Source: Sulfitobacter undariae (GTDB lineage Bacteria > Pseudomonadota > Alphaproteobacteria > Rhodobacterales > Rhodobacteraceae). From it: 64,000 nt of DNA. Below the pieces are notes generated by a model that ran no database searches, had not been told where the DNA came from, and saw only the letters and a program-made list of their open reading frames with translations. The position numbers and the translations under genes are program-made. This document shows, one piece after another, positions 6,947 to 16,006 of this stretch (the first letter of the stretch is position 1; every line of letters starts with the position of its first letter). The stretch spans positions 1 through 64,000 of the forward strand of contig NZ_JACIEI010000010.1 of NCBI RefSeq assembly GCF_014196805.1. Direction: 5' to 3'.

Positions 6947-9258
6947 CCATGGAACCTCATTACAACTTTCAACCTGGCACAGAAATCACGCTTCTGGAGC
7001 GCCCGATGGTGGTCACAGGTCAGGTCGATAATGGATATAGAGTGGTGGGCCGCGAAGATGGGATCACCACCGTTTTACCGTTCGGAAAATTGGTTGAACA
7101 ACTCAAGCTTCCAGGGGCGAAAGTGGATACATCGCTGCCCACTACCGGGGGGCGATTGCAGCAACGGCTTGGGGGTTACGCAACCTCGCAAGCCTTGACT
7201 GATGAACAGCGCGAGTATGGCCGCTTTCACTTCGCTTTCTGCCAAGCCATGCTCGCGTATCGCACGAAAATTCGTACCGAAAATGGCGACCCAAAATTTG
7301 AACTTTCAGATCGAATTGCGGGACGCCCAGAAGCGCGCCGTTTCATAGCCTCTGTTGCAGAACAAATCTTCGGCCAGAAGATCTTGATCAACCCGGGGCG
7401 TGGTGGACGGTCCAAAGGTATGTATCTGTATCAAGGGCGTACCCTAATGAAGTACTTCAGAACATTCGAAAGCCTTGAGCCAGATGAAGCGCCGATTGAT
7501 GCCTTGATCACGCTCGATCATCTGCGCGGCAATCGAACCAGCAGAATTTGCAACCGCCTCCGAGTTTTGATGACTGCTGCGTGGGAAGAGCATGGTCTCG
7601 ATCTGAAATGCCCTCCTGTCTCGAATATCCACAAAGCGCTCACGGCCAATATATGGCAGGAAAATCAGAAACGGATCGCAAACGAACTTCCGGAACTTAT
7701 AGTGCCATCCCCGCGGACACTTCGCGAGCATAGAGACATAATTTTAACCCCAACCGAGCATTTAATAGGGACTAAAGGCGAGCGGCAGGCACGAAATGAA
7801 CGTGGCCGAGGTAGCACAGATTTGCGCGCCCTATTGATCGGAGAGCTGGTAGAGGTTGATGAGTGCAAGATCTCTCTCGTGAGTTCCGCAAAAGAGGCTG
7901 GGTTCTGGGAGAAAATGTCTGTCGATGACAAAGTAGCCCTCGAAGAACTTGATACCTATATCAAATCACGTTTTTGGATTTTGGTCATGCTGGACGTGGC
8001 AAGTCGCATGCCGTTGGCTTGGGTTATCGCCGAGAACCCCAATAGTGATGCGACCTTGGCGTTATTCCGTATGGCCACACGTGATAAGACCTCAGAAAAG
8101 ATGCGCTACGGCTGCAGCGGCCAACCCGCGGCTGCAGTCGGCCTAATGCATGTGAAGAACGATAATGGGACGGGCCTGCGAAATTCGGCAACCATCGGTG
8201 CGCTTATGGGTACCGAGAGTATCAATACCGTTGCGCGGACGTATTCTCCGACTGACAAGGCGGTCGTCGAGCGGTTCTTCGGGACGCTTGAAATGAACAT
8301 TTTTAAGATGTTACCAGGCTATACTGGGGGGCGCCCTGGGGAGCTGCCTGGCTATGATGCTAAGGCGAACGGAGTTCTGACTGTCGAACAACTCCATGAG
8401 ATTGTCACAAAATACTTCATCGATGAGTATCCCTCGACACAGCACTATGGTGTCGGCATGGGCGGTCGTCGCCCATTCGAAGTCTACAAGTCGATTAACG
8501 AGACTCGCGGTCAGATCCCACCGATTGATCCACACAAGCGCCGCATACACCTCGGATGGGAGGAGGATGTAACCCCGACTGATGAGGGCGTCCGTGTCTT
8601 TCAGGGTATCTGGTTTAATTCAGACGATCTTCAGGAAAAGCGCGAAGAGTACCGGGTCAAAGGAAAGGTGAAGGTTTTCATCGACCCTGGCAATGTAAAC
8701 ATTGCGACTGTGATCCTGCCAGGAGCAAAGGAGCCAGTAGAGGTCCATCTCCAGATCACCGCGTTTGCCGATATGACGCTTCCAGAAATTCTGAAGCTGA
8801 TGGCGGAACAGCGACGCGAAGATCCCCAAGTCACGGCGTTCCACGATGACATCGTCATGCGCACACGTTTGCAGCGTTATGAGCAGATCAAAGCGATCGG
8901 AGTGGAGCATAATCTACCGCGCAGCTACTCCACGATAGCAGAATGCAAGGCGATGGCGAAGGCCGTCTTTGCCGGTGCCCGTGTGGTTCGCTCAATTGCC
9001 CAAGCGGACACAACATTACCAGGTGAAATTGCGCATCTGGAACCATCCCGAGGAGTTTACCCTATTGGAGGTGACGAGATGCTAATCGACGGGGTTGCGG
9101 TGCCAACCGATGCAGTGAGCTTTCCTGCCCCTGAAAAAACAGCACCTCGCACGCCTTCAAATTCCAACAGTAAGTCAACAAAGGCTCAGTTACGCGGAAA
9201 ACAAAAGACTTCCAACACCACGCTGCCTCGTCCCCAGAACCTGAAAGATCTCGAATAA
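6943..9258 (+). CDS. TnsB/TniA-like DDE transposase
   Basis: ATG 6943 overlaps the tnsA stop and gives 771 residues. The Mu/TnsB-type integrase core is clear: D306 in LVEVDECKIS, D407 in HVKNDNGTGLR and E443 in KAVVERFFGTLE, with the D-35-E spacing of this superfamily. Helix-turn-helix DNA-binding regions precede it (about residues 60-290) and a long Mu-type C-terminal beta region follows (RRPFEVYKS, then GIWFNSDDLQ). The enzyme joins transposon 3' ends to target DNA, together with the TnsC-like ATPase. The tail (residues about 710-771) is Ser/Lys-rich and may contact the ATPase. The frame is intact and all catalytic residues are present. Confidence 0.93.
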   Translation: MTMEPHYNFQPGTEITLLERPMVVTGQVDNGYRVVGREDGITTVLPFGKLVEQLKLPGAKVDTSLPTTGGRLQQRLGGYATSQALTDEQREYGRFHFAFCQAMLAYRTKIRTENGDPKFELSDRIAGRPEARRFIASVAEQIFGQKILINPGRGGRSKGMYLYQGRTLMKYFRTFESLEPDEAPIDALITLDHLRGNRTSRICNRLRVLMTAAWEEHGLDLKCPPVSNIHKALTANIWQENQKRIANELPELIVPSPRTLREHRDIILTPTEHLIGTKGERQARNERGRGSTDLRALLIGELVEVDECKISLVSSAKEAGFWEKMSVDDKVALEELDTYIKSRFWILVMLDVASRMPLAWVIAENPNSDATLALFRMATRDKTSEKMRYGCSGQPAAAVGLMHVKNDNGTGLRNSATIGALMGTESINTVARTYSPTDKAVVERFFGTLEMNIFKMLPGYTGGRPGELPGYDAKANGVLTVEQLHEIVTKYFIDEYPSTQHYGVGMGGRRPFEVYKSINETRGQIPPIDPHKRRIHLGWEEDVTPTDEGVRVFQGIWFNSDDLQEKREEYRVKGKVKVFIDPGNVNIATVILPGAKEPVEVHLQITAFADMTLPEILKLMAEQRREDPQVTAFHDDIVMRTRLQRYEQIKAIGVEHNLPRSYSTIAECKAMAKAVFAGARVVRSIAQADTTLPGEIAHLEPSRGVYPIGGDEMLIDGVAVPTDAVSFPAPEKTAPRTPSNSNSKSTKAQLRGKQKTSNTTLPRPQNLKDLE

Positions 9259-10220
9259 TGAACTTTATTAATGCCCAAGTTGTCGAGATATCCAAGCCTT
9301 TGAAAGCAGCTCACTTTCCGTTTCCCAGAGGAAAGGAGTTGTTCGAAGCTATGTCTTGGTGCGCGACGGATTATTACACCAAGGCGTCGACAGGGCATGC
9401 CTTCGAAGCGCGTGGCTTGCTGGTAATAGGTGAATCACGCCAAGGAAAATCCCGCGAAATTCAACGCATCCGCGACAAGTTCAATGACGGATCAGTTATT
9501 ATGCCTGACGGTCGCCGGGCGGTGATTATCCATTGCATTCTGTCGGGGAAAGTCACGTGGAAGGACCTTGGGGTGAGGATCCTTGGTCTCCTCGAATACC
9601 CATTGAGGGGTCGCCACACGCAAGCAGAAATTTGGGAGAAGGTTATCAAAATTGCTAAAATTCAGGGTGTGGTTGGTATCCACTTCGATGAATGCCAGCA
9701 CGTTTTCACGGAAGATGGTGACAAGATGAACCAACAGATACTCGACAGTTTCAAGACGCTTTTGAAAGAGTCACGCTGGCCTTTGATGCTGATCTTGTCG
9801 GGGATCCCGAGCCTCGCCGCATACGTCGCGAAAGAGGAACAGCTTGCTCGCCTACTTCGGACTGTTCGCTTCGAGGCGATCGACCCGTCTAAACAAACCG
9901 ATATGGATGAGCTGTTACAGTTGACGTTCAGCTACGCCGAAAAGGCTGGAGTTGATTTTAGCTCCCTTGCAACGAATGAATTTTTGGAGCGTCTTGCCTT
10001 CGCATGCTGTGACCGCTGGGGATTGGTCATCGAGATGCTGATTGAGGCATTCACCAATTGTCGTATTGCGGGCGAAAAAGTTTGTTCAATAGAAAATTTC
10101 TCGCATGCCTATGCGAAAACCTACTCGACACCGTTTGGGTATTCGCCCTTCACCATGTCAAATTACCGCGACGGCTTTGACCAAGACAAACTCATGGAAG
10201 CTCTCAATCGAGCGAAGTGA
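9258..10220 (+). CDS. TnsC/TniB-like AAA+ ATPase
   Basis: The start overlaps the transposase stop by one base (TAATG). The 320 residues carry Walker A GESRQGKS (58-65), Walker B VVGIHFDECQHV (D144, E145) and a sensor region (LMLILSGIPSL), as in TniB/TnsC regulators. These proteins bind target DNA in an ATP-dependent manner and activate the transposase. The family normally works with a TniQ/TnsD target-selection protein encoded next, but here a terminator and then unrelated metabolic genes follow. The gene itself looks intact. Confidence 0.9.
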   Translation: MNFINAQVVEISKPLKAAHFPFPRGKELFEAMSWCATDYYTKASTGHAFEARGLLVIGESRQGKSREIQRIRDKFNDGSVIMPDGRRAVIIHCILSGKVTWKDLGVRILGLLEYPLRGRHTQAEIWEKVIKIAKIQGVVGIHFDECQHVFTEDGDKMNQQILDSFKTLLKESRWPLMLILSGIPSLAAYVAKEEQLARLLRTVRFEAIDPSKQTDMDELLQLTFSYAEKAGVDFSSLATNEFLERLAFACCDRWGLVIEMLIEAFTNCRIAGEKVCSIENFSHAYAKTYSTPFGYSPFTMSNYRDGFDQDKLMEALNRAK

Positions 10221-10243
10221 CTTCTACAAAATCCATTCTGAAC

Positions 10244-10272
10244 AAGGCCCGCCTCGCGCGGGCCTTTTCTTT
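10244..10272 (+). terminator. Rho-independent terminator after the transposition genes
   Basis: AAGGCCCGC (10244-10252) pairs with GCGGGCCTT (10258-10266) around a 5-nt loop, followed by TTTTCTTTT. It lies 24 bp after the tnsC-like stop and marks the end of that operon. Confidence 0.9.
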
Positions 10273-10459
10273 TGCCTGCTGCAATGTAGGTGCGCACGGT
10301 TATGTTCCTACTGCGTATGGAATTGCCCTACACCTCAGGGAGTGCAGATTTAAGTTCTTTAATATCAGATATTTACACCACACGCACGGCGCGGCGAATC
10401 AGTAAGGTGCGCATTCATATGGCCCGTTGTCATCCGTGCAGTTGATGATTCCTGTCTCG
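10273..10459. other. Island/chromosome junction, no gene
   Basis: This stretch separates the transposition module from the 3' end of hpaH. It contains AGGTGCGCA twice in direct orientation (10288-10296 and 10405-10413). No clear transposon terminal repeat or target duplication can be recognised. The island boundary should lie here or close by. Confidence 0.4.
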
Positions 10460-11260
10460 TTATTCAAACGTCAGATCAACACGCCCAAATGCGCCAAAGT
10501 CGGCGGCAAATACGCTGTTGCAAGGGGCCTCGATCGGGCGGATGAACGAACCGGACAATACGATTTCTCCGGCCTCCAAGCCTTTTCCAAATTGCGCCAA
10601 ACGGTCCAGCAGCCAGATGATGCCCGTGACAGGATCATTCAGCACACCCGCGCCCAGACCCGTTTCCTCAACCACCCCATTGCGCGAGACAATGGCGCCT
10701 GCCCACCGCAGGTCACAGGCATTTGGGGCATGAGTGGTATCGCCCATGACGATGCCAGCATTGGCGGCGTTATCGGATATGGTGTCGGTGATGATGCGGG
10801 CGTTGCCCGTCACAGGATCAGCCCGCAAAATGCGTGTGTCGAGGATTTCCAGACAAGGCGCGACATGGTCTGTGGCTGCGATCACATCTGCGCGGCTATG
10901 CCCTGCGCCTGCGATGTCAGCGCCCATGACAAAGGCGATTTCGGCCTCGATCCTAGGTTGGATAAAGCGATTTTTGGTCACTGTGTCGCCGCTTTGGAAC
11001 AGCATATTATCCAGCAATACACCGCTGTCAGGCGTGGTGATCCCTAGGGCCTGCTGCATAGCACGGCTGGTCAGGCCGATTTTCCAGCCAATGCGCGATC
11101 GGCCTGCGGCGTAATGCAGATCAATCAGCGCGTCTTGGATGCGGTATGCATCTTCCAACGTCGCGTTTGGATAGGCTGAGGAGATTAGCCCGCATTGAAC
11201 ACCTGTCTGATCCGCCTCAAAAAGCATCGCGGCGGCGTTTGTCACATCATTGGGTGTCAT
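10460..11260 (-). CDS. hpaH: 2-oxo-hept-4-ene-1,7-dioate hydratase (HpaH/HpcG)
   Basis: The 266-residue protein belongs to the fumarylacetoacetate hydrolase fold, MhpD/HpaH branch, seen in GWKIGLTSRAMQQALGI, QPRIEAEIAFVMG and the closing IVLSGSFIRPIEA. The acidic cluster of RIEAEIAF is the expected metal site. It adds water to the dienoate formed by the HpaG-type decarboxylase in homoprotocatechuate breakdown. It is the last gene of the leftward operon and overlaps hpaG by 4 bp (ATGA at 11257-11260). Length is normal. Beyond its stop lies the Tn7-like module, so the aldolase gene (hpaI) often found nearby is not in this window. Confidence 0.88.
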   Translation of the reverse strand: MTPNDVTNAAAMLFEADQTGVQCGLISSAYPNATLEDAYRIQDALIDLHYAAGRSRIGWKIGLTSRAMQQALGITTPDSGVLLDNMLFQSGDTVTKNRFIQPRIEAEIAFVMGADIAGAGHSRADVIAATDHVAPCLEILDTRILRADPVTGNARIITDTISDNAANAGIVMGDTTHAPNACDLRWAGAIVSRNGVVEETGLGAGVLNDPVTGIIWLLDRLAQFGKGLEAGEIVLSGSFIRPIEAPCNSVFAADFGAFGRVDLTFE

Positions 11261-12111
11261 TCGTCCACAACCCCGTTTGTCAGCGTCCCGATGCCTTCGG
11301 CAAAGACCTCAATTTGGTCACCGGGAACCAGAAAGCGCGGCGGGTCGAACCGTGCACCTGCACCTGTGGGCGTGCCGGATACGATGATGTCACCGGGCAT
11401 GAGGGTGGTGAAGGTTGATATATACGCAATCTGGCGCGCCACGGGGAACAGCATGCGGCCTGTGCGATCATCCTGTCGCAAGTCGCCGTTCACGCGGGTT
11501 TGCAAAGCCACATCAGTGATTTGGTCGTGGCTGGTAAAAGGCACCAGCCATGGCCCCATCGCGCCTGATCCATCCCAGTTTTTGCCTTGGGTCACGTTGA
11601 ATTTGGCGTGGCGAACCCAATCGCGCAGGGTGCCCTCATTACACAAGGTCAGTGCTGCAATATGGCTTAACGCGTCTTCTGACGTGATGCGGCGTCCGCC
11701 TTTGCCAATGATCACAGCGATTTCGCCTTCATAGTCCAGTTGAGGCGTTTCCGGCGGGCGGGTCAGCGGCGTGCCATGCCCGACAAAGGAGCGTGCAAAA
11801 CGTGGAAACAACGACATGTTCGGCGGGGCATCTTGGCCGTCTTTGTATTCGGCGTTACGATCCGGAAAGTTCACGCCAACGCAGATGATCTTTTCTGGGT
11901 CAGGCACAGGGATATCCCAACGAAATGTGCCATCCGCATGGGTCACATCGCGGCCCTGCGCCATTTGCGCTAATTTATACAAACCATCTGCTGCAATCAC
12001 GTTGCGCAGTGTCGGCCATTCGGGGCAATCGGGTGATAGGGCAATCACGCCGCCGTCGGCCACTGCGCCGTAAAATTGTTGGCCGTCGACTGTGTATGTT
12101 GCAAATTTCAT
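11257..12111 (-). CDS. hpaG: FAA-hydrolase family decarboxylase/isomerase of homoprotocatechuate pathway (HpaG-like)
   Basis: ATG 12111 overlaps the upstream stop as ATGA, which decides the start and gives 284 residues. The fumarylacetoacetate hydrolase domain shows ICVGVNFPDRNAEYKDG, QLDYEGEIAVIIGKGGRRI and IIVSGTPTGAG, with metal ligands in DYEGEIA. In this context it most likely decarboxylates 5-carboxymethyl-2-oxo-hex-3-ene-1,7-dioate. Enterobacterial HpaG is a double-domain protein of about 430 residues; here there is one module, and the isomerase step is left to HpaF. Other FAA-family substrates cannot be excluded on sequence alone. Confidence 0.8.
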   Translation of the reverse strand: MKFATYTVDGQQFYGAVADGGVIALSPDCPEWPTLRNVIAADGLYKLAQMAQGRDVTHADGTFRWDIPVPDPEKIICVGVNFPDRNAEYKDGQDAPPNMSLFPRFARSFVGHGTPLTRPPETPQLDYEGEIAVIIGKGGRRITSEDALSHIAALTLCNEGTLRDWVRHAKFNVTQGKNWDGSGAMGPWLVPFTSHDQITDVALQTRVNGDLRQDDRTGRMLFPVARQIAYISTFTTLMPGDIIVSGTPTGAGARFDPPRFLVPGDQIEVFAEGIGTLTNGVVDE

Positions 12112-13511
12112 GAGGCCTCCGCCAGTTCGCACAGCACATCATAGGCTGCATTTATGTCATCTTGGGTGCAGTCAAACTGCCCGATTTGAAAACGGATCGC
12201 CACAGCATCATCCACCCGCGTCTGGGTGATATAGATGCGCCCGTCATTGTTGATCCGCTCAACAAAGTCGAGCTGCGCCGCGTTGTCCATGCCTGTTACC
12301 TTAAAGGTAAACAGCGACAGAATGGGTTGCGTCACGATCTCAAATTTGGGATGCGCCTCGAGCCGTGCGGCAAGGGCATGCGCCCAATCAACATGGTTGC
12401 GAATGCGTTCGCGCAATCCTTCCAACCCGTAACTGCGTAGCAAAAACCACAGTTTAAGCGCGCGAAAACGACGGCCCAGCGGAATAGTCCATTCAGAGTA
12501 ATTTGTAACCGCTTCGCCTGCGGTTTTAAGGTATTCAGGTTCGATCTTCAGCGTGTTGATCTGGTGCTGTGGATCGCGCAGAAACTGGATAGAGCAATCA
12601 AACTGTGCGCCTAGCCATTTATGCGGATTGAAAACGATGCTGTCATAGCCTTCAACGCCCGCCCAGAATTCATCGCGGTACTCGGGGCAAATCATTGCCG
12701 ATCCCGCCCAGGCTGCGTCCAGATGGGTGTATAACCCTTCGCGTTTGGCAATCTCCAACACCGCGTGATGGCGGTCGTAGGCCCCGATGCTGGTGCCGCC
12801 TGTAATGGCGATGATGCCCGCAGGGATATAACCTGCGGCGCGGTCTTGCGTGATGCGACTCTGCAACTCCTCGGTGTCCATCGCATAAGATGCGCCGCTG
12901 CCATCGGTGCCGATTTTCACCAGATTATCCTGCCCGATCCCCGCCACCCAACAGGCGCGATCAATCGAGGAATGAACCTGATCAGAGCAATAAATGCGCA
13001 GGCAGCCTTGGCCTGACATGCCTTCTTTGTTGCCGCGCCAGCCTGATGCGATCTCGCGCATGGTTAACACGGCTGACAAGGTTGCCGAGGAAGCGCTGTC
13101 TTGGATCACACCAGAAAACCCGTCTGGCAGGCCAAGCGCTTGTCGCAGCCATTGCACCATCACGCCTTCCATCTCCGTCGCGGCAGGTGAGGTTTGCCAT
13201 AACATACATTGCGCGGCGATGGTGCTGACCAGCATTTCCGCCAGCATGGAGGGCGGGGCCGCATTGGCAGGGAAATAGGCAAAGAAACGCGGGTGTTGCC
13301 AGTGGGTGATCCCGGGCATCACGATGCGTTCAAAATCGGCCATGATGGCGTCCATCGCCTCGCCACCCTCGGGCGGGCTGGCTGGGAGGGCGGCTGCGAT
13401 TGCGCCTTTGTCGGTTTGCGCCCGCACGGGATTGTTGCGGATATCCTTGTGATAATCCGCCGCCCACTTTGAGATATGCTCACCCCAGTGCTGAAATTCA
13501 TCCCAGTTCAT
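12108..13511 (-). CDS. Group II PLP-dependent aromatic amino acid decarboxylase
   Basis: This 467-residue protein has the DOPA/tyrosine decarboxylase fold. Visible are HWQHPRFFAYFPANAAPPS near the N-terminus, the Asp of HLDAAWAGSA, and the PLP lysine in SIVFNPHKWLGAQFD. It would convert an aromatic L-amino acid to its amine, releasing CO2. It overlaps hpaD (4 bp) and hpaG (ATGA), so it is an integral member of the hpa operon. A sensible inference is that it feeds tyramine- or dopamine-type amines, via oxidation, into (homo)protocatechuate. The substrate (Tyr, DOPA, Phe or Trp) cannot be read from sequence. No amine oxidase is encoded next to it. Confidence 0.88.
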   Translation of the reverse strand: MNWDEFQHWGEHISKWAADYHKDIRNNPVRAQTDKGAIAAALPASPPEGGEAMDAIMADFERIVMPGITHWQHPRFFAYFPANAAPPSMLAEMLVSTIAAQCMLWQTSPAATEMEGVMVQWLRQALGLPDGFSGVIQDSASSATLSAVLTMREIASGWRGNKEGMSGQGCLRIYCSDQVHSSIDRACWVAGIGQDNLVKIGTDGSGASYAMDTEELQSRITQDRAAGYIPAGIIAITGGTSIGAYDRHHAVLEIAKREGLYTHLDAAWAGSAMICPEYRDEFWAGVEGYDSIVFNPHKWLGAQFDCSIQFLRDPQHQINTLKIEPEYLKTAGEAVTNYSEWTIPLGRRFRALKLWFLLRSYGLEGLRERIRNHVDWAHALAARLEAHPKFEIVTQPILSLFTFKVTGMDNAAQLDFVERINNDGRIYITQTRVDDAVAIRFQIGQFDCTQDDINAAYDVLCELAEAS

Positions 13512-14488
13512 GGCGCGACAATCGGTTGAGCTTTGAGATCACTTTCGGTCAACGAGGCACCTTGAAAAGTAGAGCCTAATTCAAACCATGATTGCGGTGC
13601 GGGTGCGCCCCAAAGGGTTTGGCGTTGCGGGTCTTTTAGGTCCCATTTGATCGGTTCCAGATCGGGGTCCAGTGTTTGATAATCCGAGCAATAAATCTCG
13701 GTGCGGTGGCCGTCTTGATCGCGGATATAGAGAAAGAAGGCGTTGGATATACCATGTCTGCCCGGGCCGCGCTCAATATTCGACACATAGCCTGTGGTGG
13801 CCATTAGATCGAGCAGATCAATGATGTTAAGCGGCGTTGGCACCCAGAAGGCCATATGGTGCAGGCGTGGGCCCGTGCCATTGGTAAAGGCGATGTCATG
13901 CACGCCGCCTTTACGGTGCATCCATGCGGCCCATGTGCGGCCTGTTTCCTCGTCTGCCGTGTATTCGGTGACGCGAAAGCCCATATCGCCATAGAATTTG
14001 ACCGCCTCATCTACATTCTGGCTGAACAGGTTGAAGTGATCGATGCGCAAGGGCTTTACCCCACGGTAGAGTTTATACTCCTGCGCGATGACGGGCAGGC
14101 GGTCCATCTGGGCGTAAAATTCCAGCGGCACACCCCAAGGGTCGCGGGTGCGCAGCACACGGCCCATAAAGGGGCGCTCGATCCATTGGGTCGGCAGATC
14201 ACGTGTCTTAAACCACGCTTCGGCCTTGTCCAGCTCACCCTCGTCCCAGACTTTGAAGCCCAACACGCCCACTTCGCCACCAGTGCCTTTGCGCAGGATC
14301 ACGCAATGGTGGCCGCGTTCTTCCATGGCGCGCAGATAGATGGCATCGGCGTCTTCAAAGGTGACTTGCAGGCCCAAGGTGTCCACGTAATAGGCGCGTG
14401 ACCACGCGAGGTCAGAGACAAACAGCTCAACATGGCTGAGGCGGATGATGTTGAAATCAGGATAGAGGTTTGGTGCGGGAATGGGCAT
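13508..14488 (-). CDS. hpaD: 3,4-dihydroxyphenylacetate 2,3-dioxygenase (type I extradiol, VOC fold)
   Basis: The 326-residue protein has two glyoxalase/VOC modules: residues about 15-130 (IRLSHVELFVSDLAWSRAYY) and 145-290. The iron ligands are visible in the second: His in LRIDHFNLFS, His in PRLHHMAFWVPT and Glu in HRTEIYCSDY. It opens the aromatic ring of homoprotocatechuate to 5-carboxymethyl-2-hydroxymuconate semialdehyde. It resembles Arthrobacter/Brevibacterium-type HPCD, not the enterobacterial LigB-type HpaD. It lies 12 bp after hpaE and overlaps the decarboxylase by 4 bp. Confidence 0.93.
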   Translation of the reverse strand: MPIPAPNLYPDFNIIRLSHVELFVSDLAWSRAYYVDTLGLQVTFEDADAIYLRAMEERGHHCVILRKGTGGEVGVLGFKVWDEGELDKAEAWFKTRDLPTQWIERPFMGRVLRTRDPWGVPLEFYAQMDRLPVIAQEYKLYRGVKPLRIDHFNLFSQNVDEAVKFYGDMGFRVTEYTADEETGRTWAAWMHRKGGVHDIAFTNGTGPRLHHMAFWVPTPLNIIDLLDLMATTGYVSNIERGPGRHGISNAFFLYIRDQDGHRTEIYCSDYQTLDPDLEPIKWDLKDPQRQTLWGAPAPQSWFELGSTFQGASLTESDLKAQPIVAP

Positions 14489-14500
14489 GTCTTATCCTCC

Positions 14501-16006
14501 TCAGGCGCCAAGTTGCGGGATGCGGTGCAGACCCGTAGCAATGGCGATATTTTTCTGTTCCATGTAAAACTCGAACGACCAGTCACCACCATCACGGCCA
14601 ATGCCGCTGGCTTTGGTGCCGCCGAAAGGCGCAGGCAGGTGGCGCACGTTTTCGGAATTGACCCAGATCATGCCCGCGTCCAGCGCGTCTGAAACACGCA
14701 GCGCACGGGTGAGATCATTGGTCCAGACATAACCCGCAAGTCCGTAGGCCACATCATTGGCGATGTGCAGCGCCTCAGCTTCGTCGTTAAACGGGATCGA
14801 AGTGAGGACAGGGCCAAAGATTTCCTCTTGGGCTATGCGCATATTGGGGGTGGCATTGGTGAACAGGGTTGGCGTGACGTAATGACCTGCCCCATCGGGG
14901 GCGGTGCCGCCAGCGGCAATTGTTGCGCCGTCTTGGCGGGCGATGTCAAAATAGCTGCATACTTTGTCATGGTGCACTTGGTGGATCAGCGGCCCGACTT
15001 CGGTATCTGGGTCCAGCGGATGCCCCATGCGGATGTTGTTTACCCGTGCAGTCAGTTTTTCCTCAAACTCGGCGCGAATGTTCTCTTGGATCAACAGGCG
15101 TGAAGAAGATGTACAGCGTTCGCCATTGAGCGAGTAAATCATAAACACAGCCGCATCCAATGCACGGTCCAGATCGGCATCGTCAAACACGATGACGGGG
15201 TTCTTGCCCCCAAGTTCAAAGTGGACTCTCTTGAGTGTATCCGCCCCTTGTTTCATGATCATAGAGCCTGTTTTGCTCTCGCCGACAAAGGCGATGGCTT
15301 TGATGTCGGGATGTTCGGTGAGGGCACGGCCTGCGTCTTCGCCCATGCCGTTGACGAGGTTAAGCACCCCGTCAGGCAGCCCTGCATCGCGGCATATTTC
15401 CGACAGCAAACGCGCAGTCAGGGGCGAGAATTCGGCAGGTTTATGCACCACCGTACAGCCAGCCGCCAAAGCAGGGGCGATTTTCCAAGTGGAGAGCATG
15501 AAAGGCGTATTCCACGGTGTGATGACCCCCACAGGCCCGATAGGCTTCCGGCCTGTGATGTTCATATGGTCGGGTGAGGGGAGGGATTTGCCGTCACGCG
15601 CATTGGGGGCCTGATCCGCGTAAAAGCGAAAGTTGGCCGCGCCGCGCAGAGCGGCTTTGGACATAAACCGCATCGCTTGGCCTGTGTCCCAGCATTCGCA
15701 CAGGGCAATTTCATCTGCGCGGGTCTCAATGGCATCCGCAATCTTGTGCAACAAGGCTTTGCGGTCTTTGCCGGGCAGGGCGGCCCATGCGGGAAACGCG
15801 GCTTTGGCGGCTTTGGCAGCGCGGTCAATGTCGGAGGCATCGCCCCGTGCGACCGAGGCGATCAGGCTCTCGTCGATCGGGGAGTGGACCTCGAAACTGG
15901 AAGAGCCTGCATCGTCTTTGCCATTGATCAGATTGAGGATGCCGTTTTTGCGGTATCGATCCAGATGCGGCGCAAGGCGCGATAGGTTGTCGTCAAGTTT
16001 GCTCAT
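14501..16006 (-). CDS. hpaE: 5-carboxymethyl-2-hydroxymuconate semialdehyde dehydrogenase
   Basis: The 501-residue NAD-dependent aldehyde dehydrogenase shows GPVGVITPWNTPFMLSTWK, the general-base glutamate in HFELGGKNPVIVFDDAD and the catalytic cysteine in LNGERCTSSSRLL. It oxidises the ring-cleavage semialdehyde to 5-carboxymethyl-2-hydroxymuconate. It overlaps hpaF by 4 bp and is followed closely by hpaD, which fixes its role among the many aldehyde dehydrogenases. Length is typical. Confidence 0.93.
   Translation of the reverse strand: MSKLDDNLSRLAPHLDRYRKNGILNLINGKDDAGSSSFEVHSPIDESLIASVARGDASDIDRAAKAAKAAFPAWAALPGKDRKALLHKIADAIETRADEIALCECWDTGQAMRFMSKAALRGAANFRFYADQAPNARDGKSLPSPDHMNITGRKPIGPVGVITPWNTPFMLSTWKIAPALAAGCTVVHKPAEFSPLTARLLSEICRDAGLPDGVLNLVNGMGEDAGRALTEHPDIKAIAFVGESKTGSMIMKQGADTLKRVHFELGGKNPVIVFDDADLDRALDAAVFMIYSLNGERCTSSSRLLIQENIRAEFEEKLTARVNNIRMGHPLDPDTEVGPLIHQVHHDKVCSYFDIARQDGATIAAGGTAPDGAGHYVTPTLFTNATPNMRIAQEEIFGPVLTSIPFNDEAEALHIANDVAYGLAGYVWTNDLTRALRVSDALDAGMIWVNSENVRHLPAPFGGTKASGIGRDGGDWSFEFYMEQKNIAIATGLHRIPQLGA

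Noticed and set aside
10288-10413. AGGTGCGCA direct repeats as the transposon's other end
   Set aside because: Only nine bases, two copies, and no match to repeats upstream of tnsA; too weak to call.
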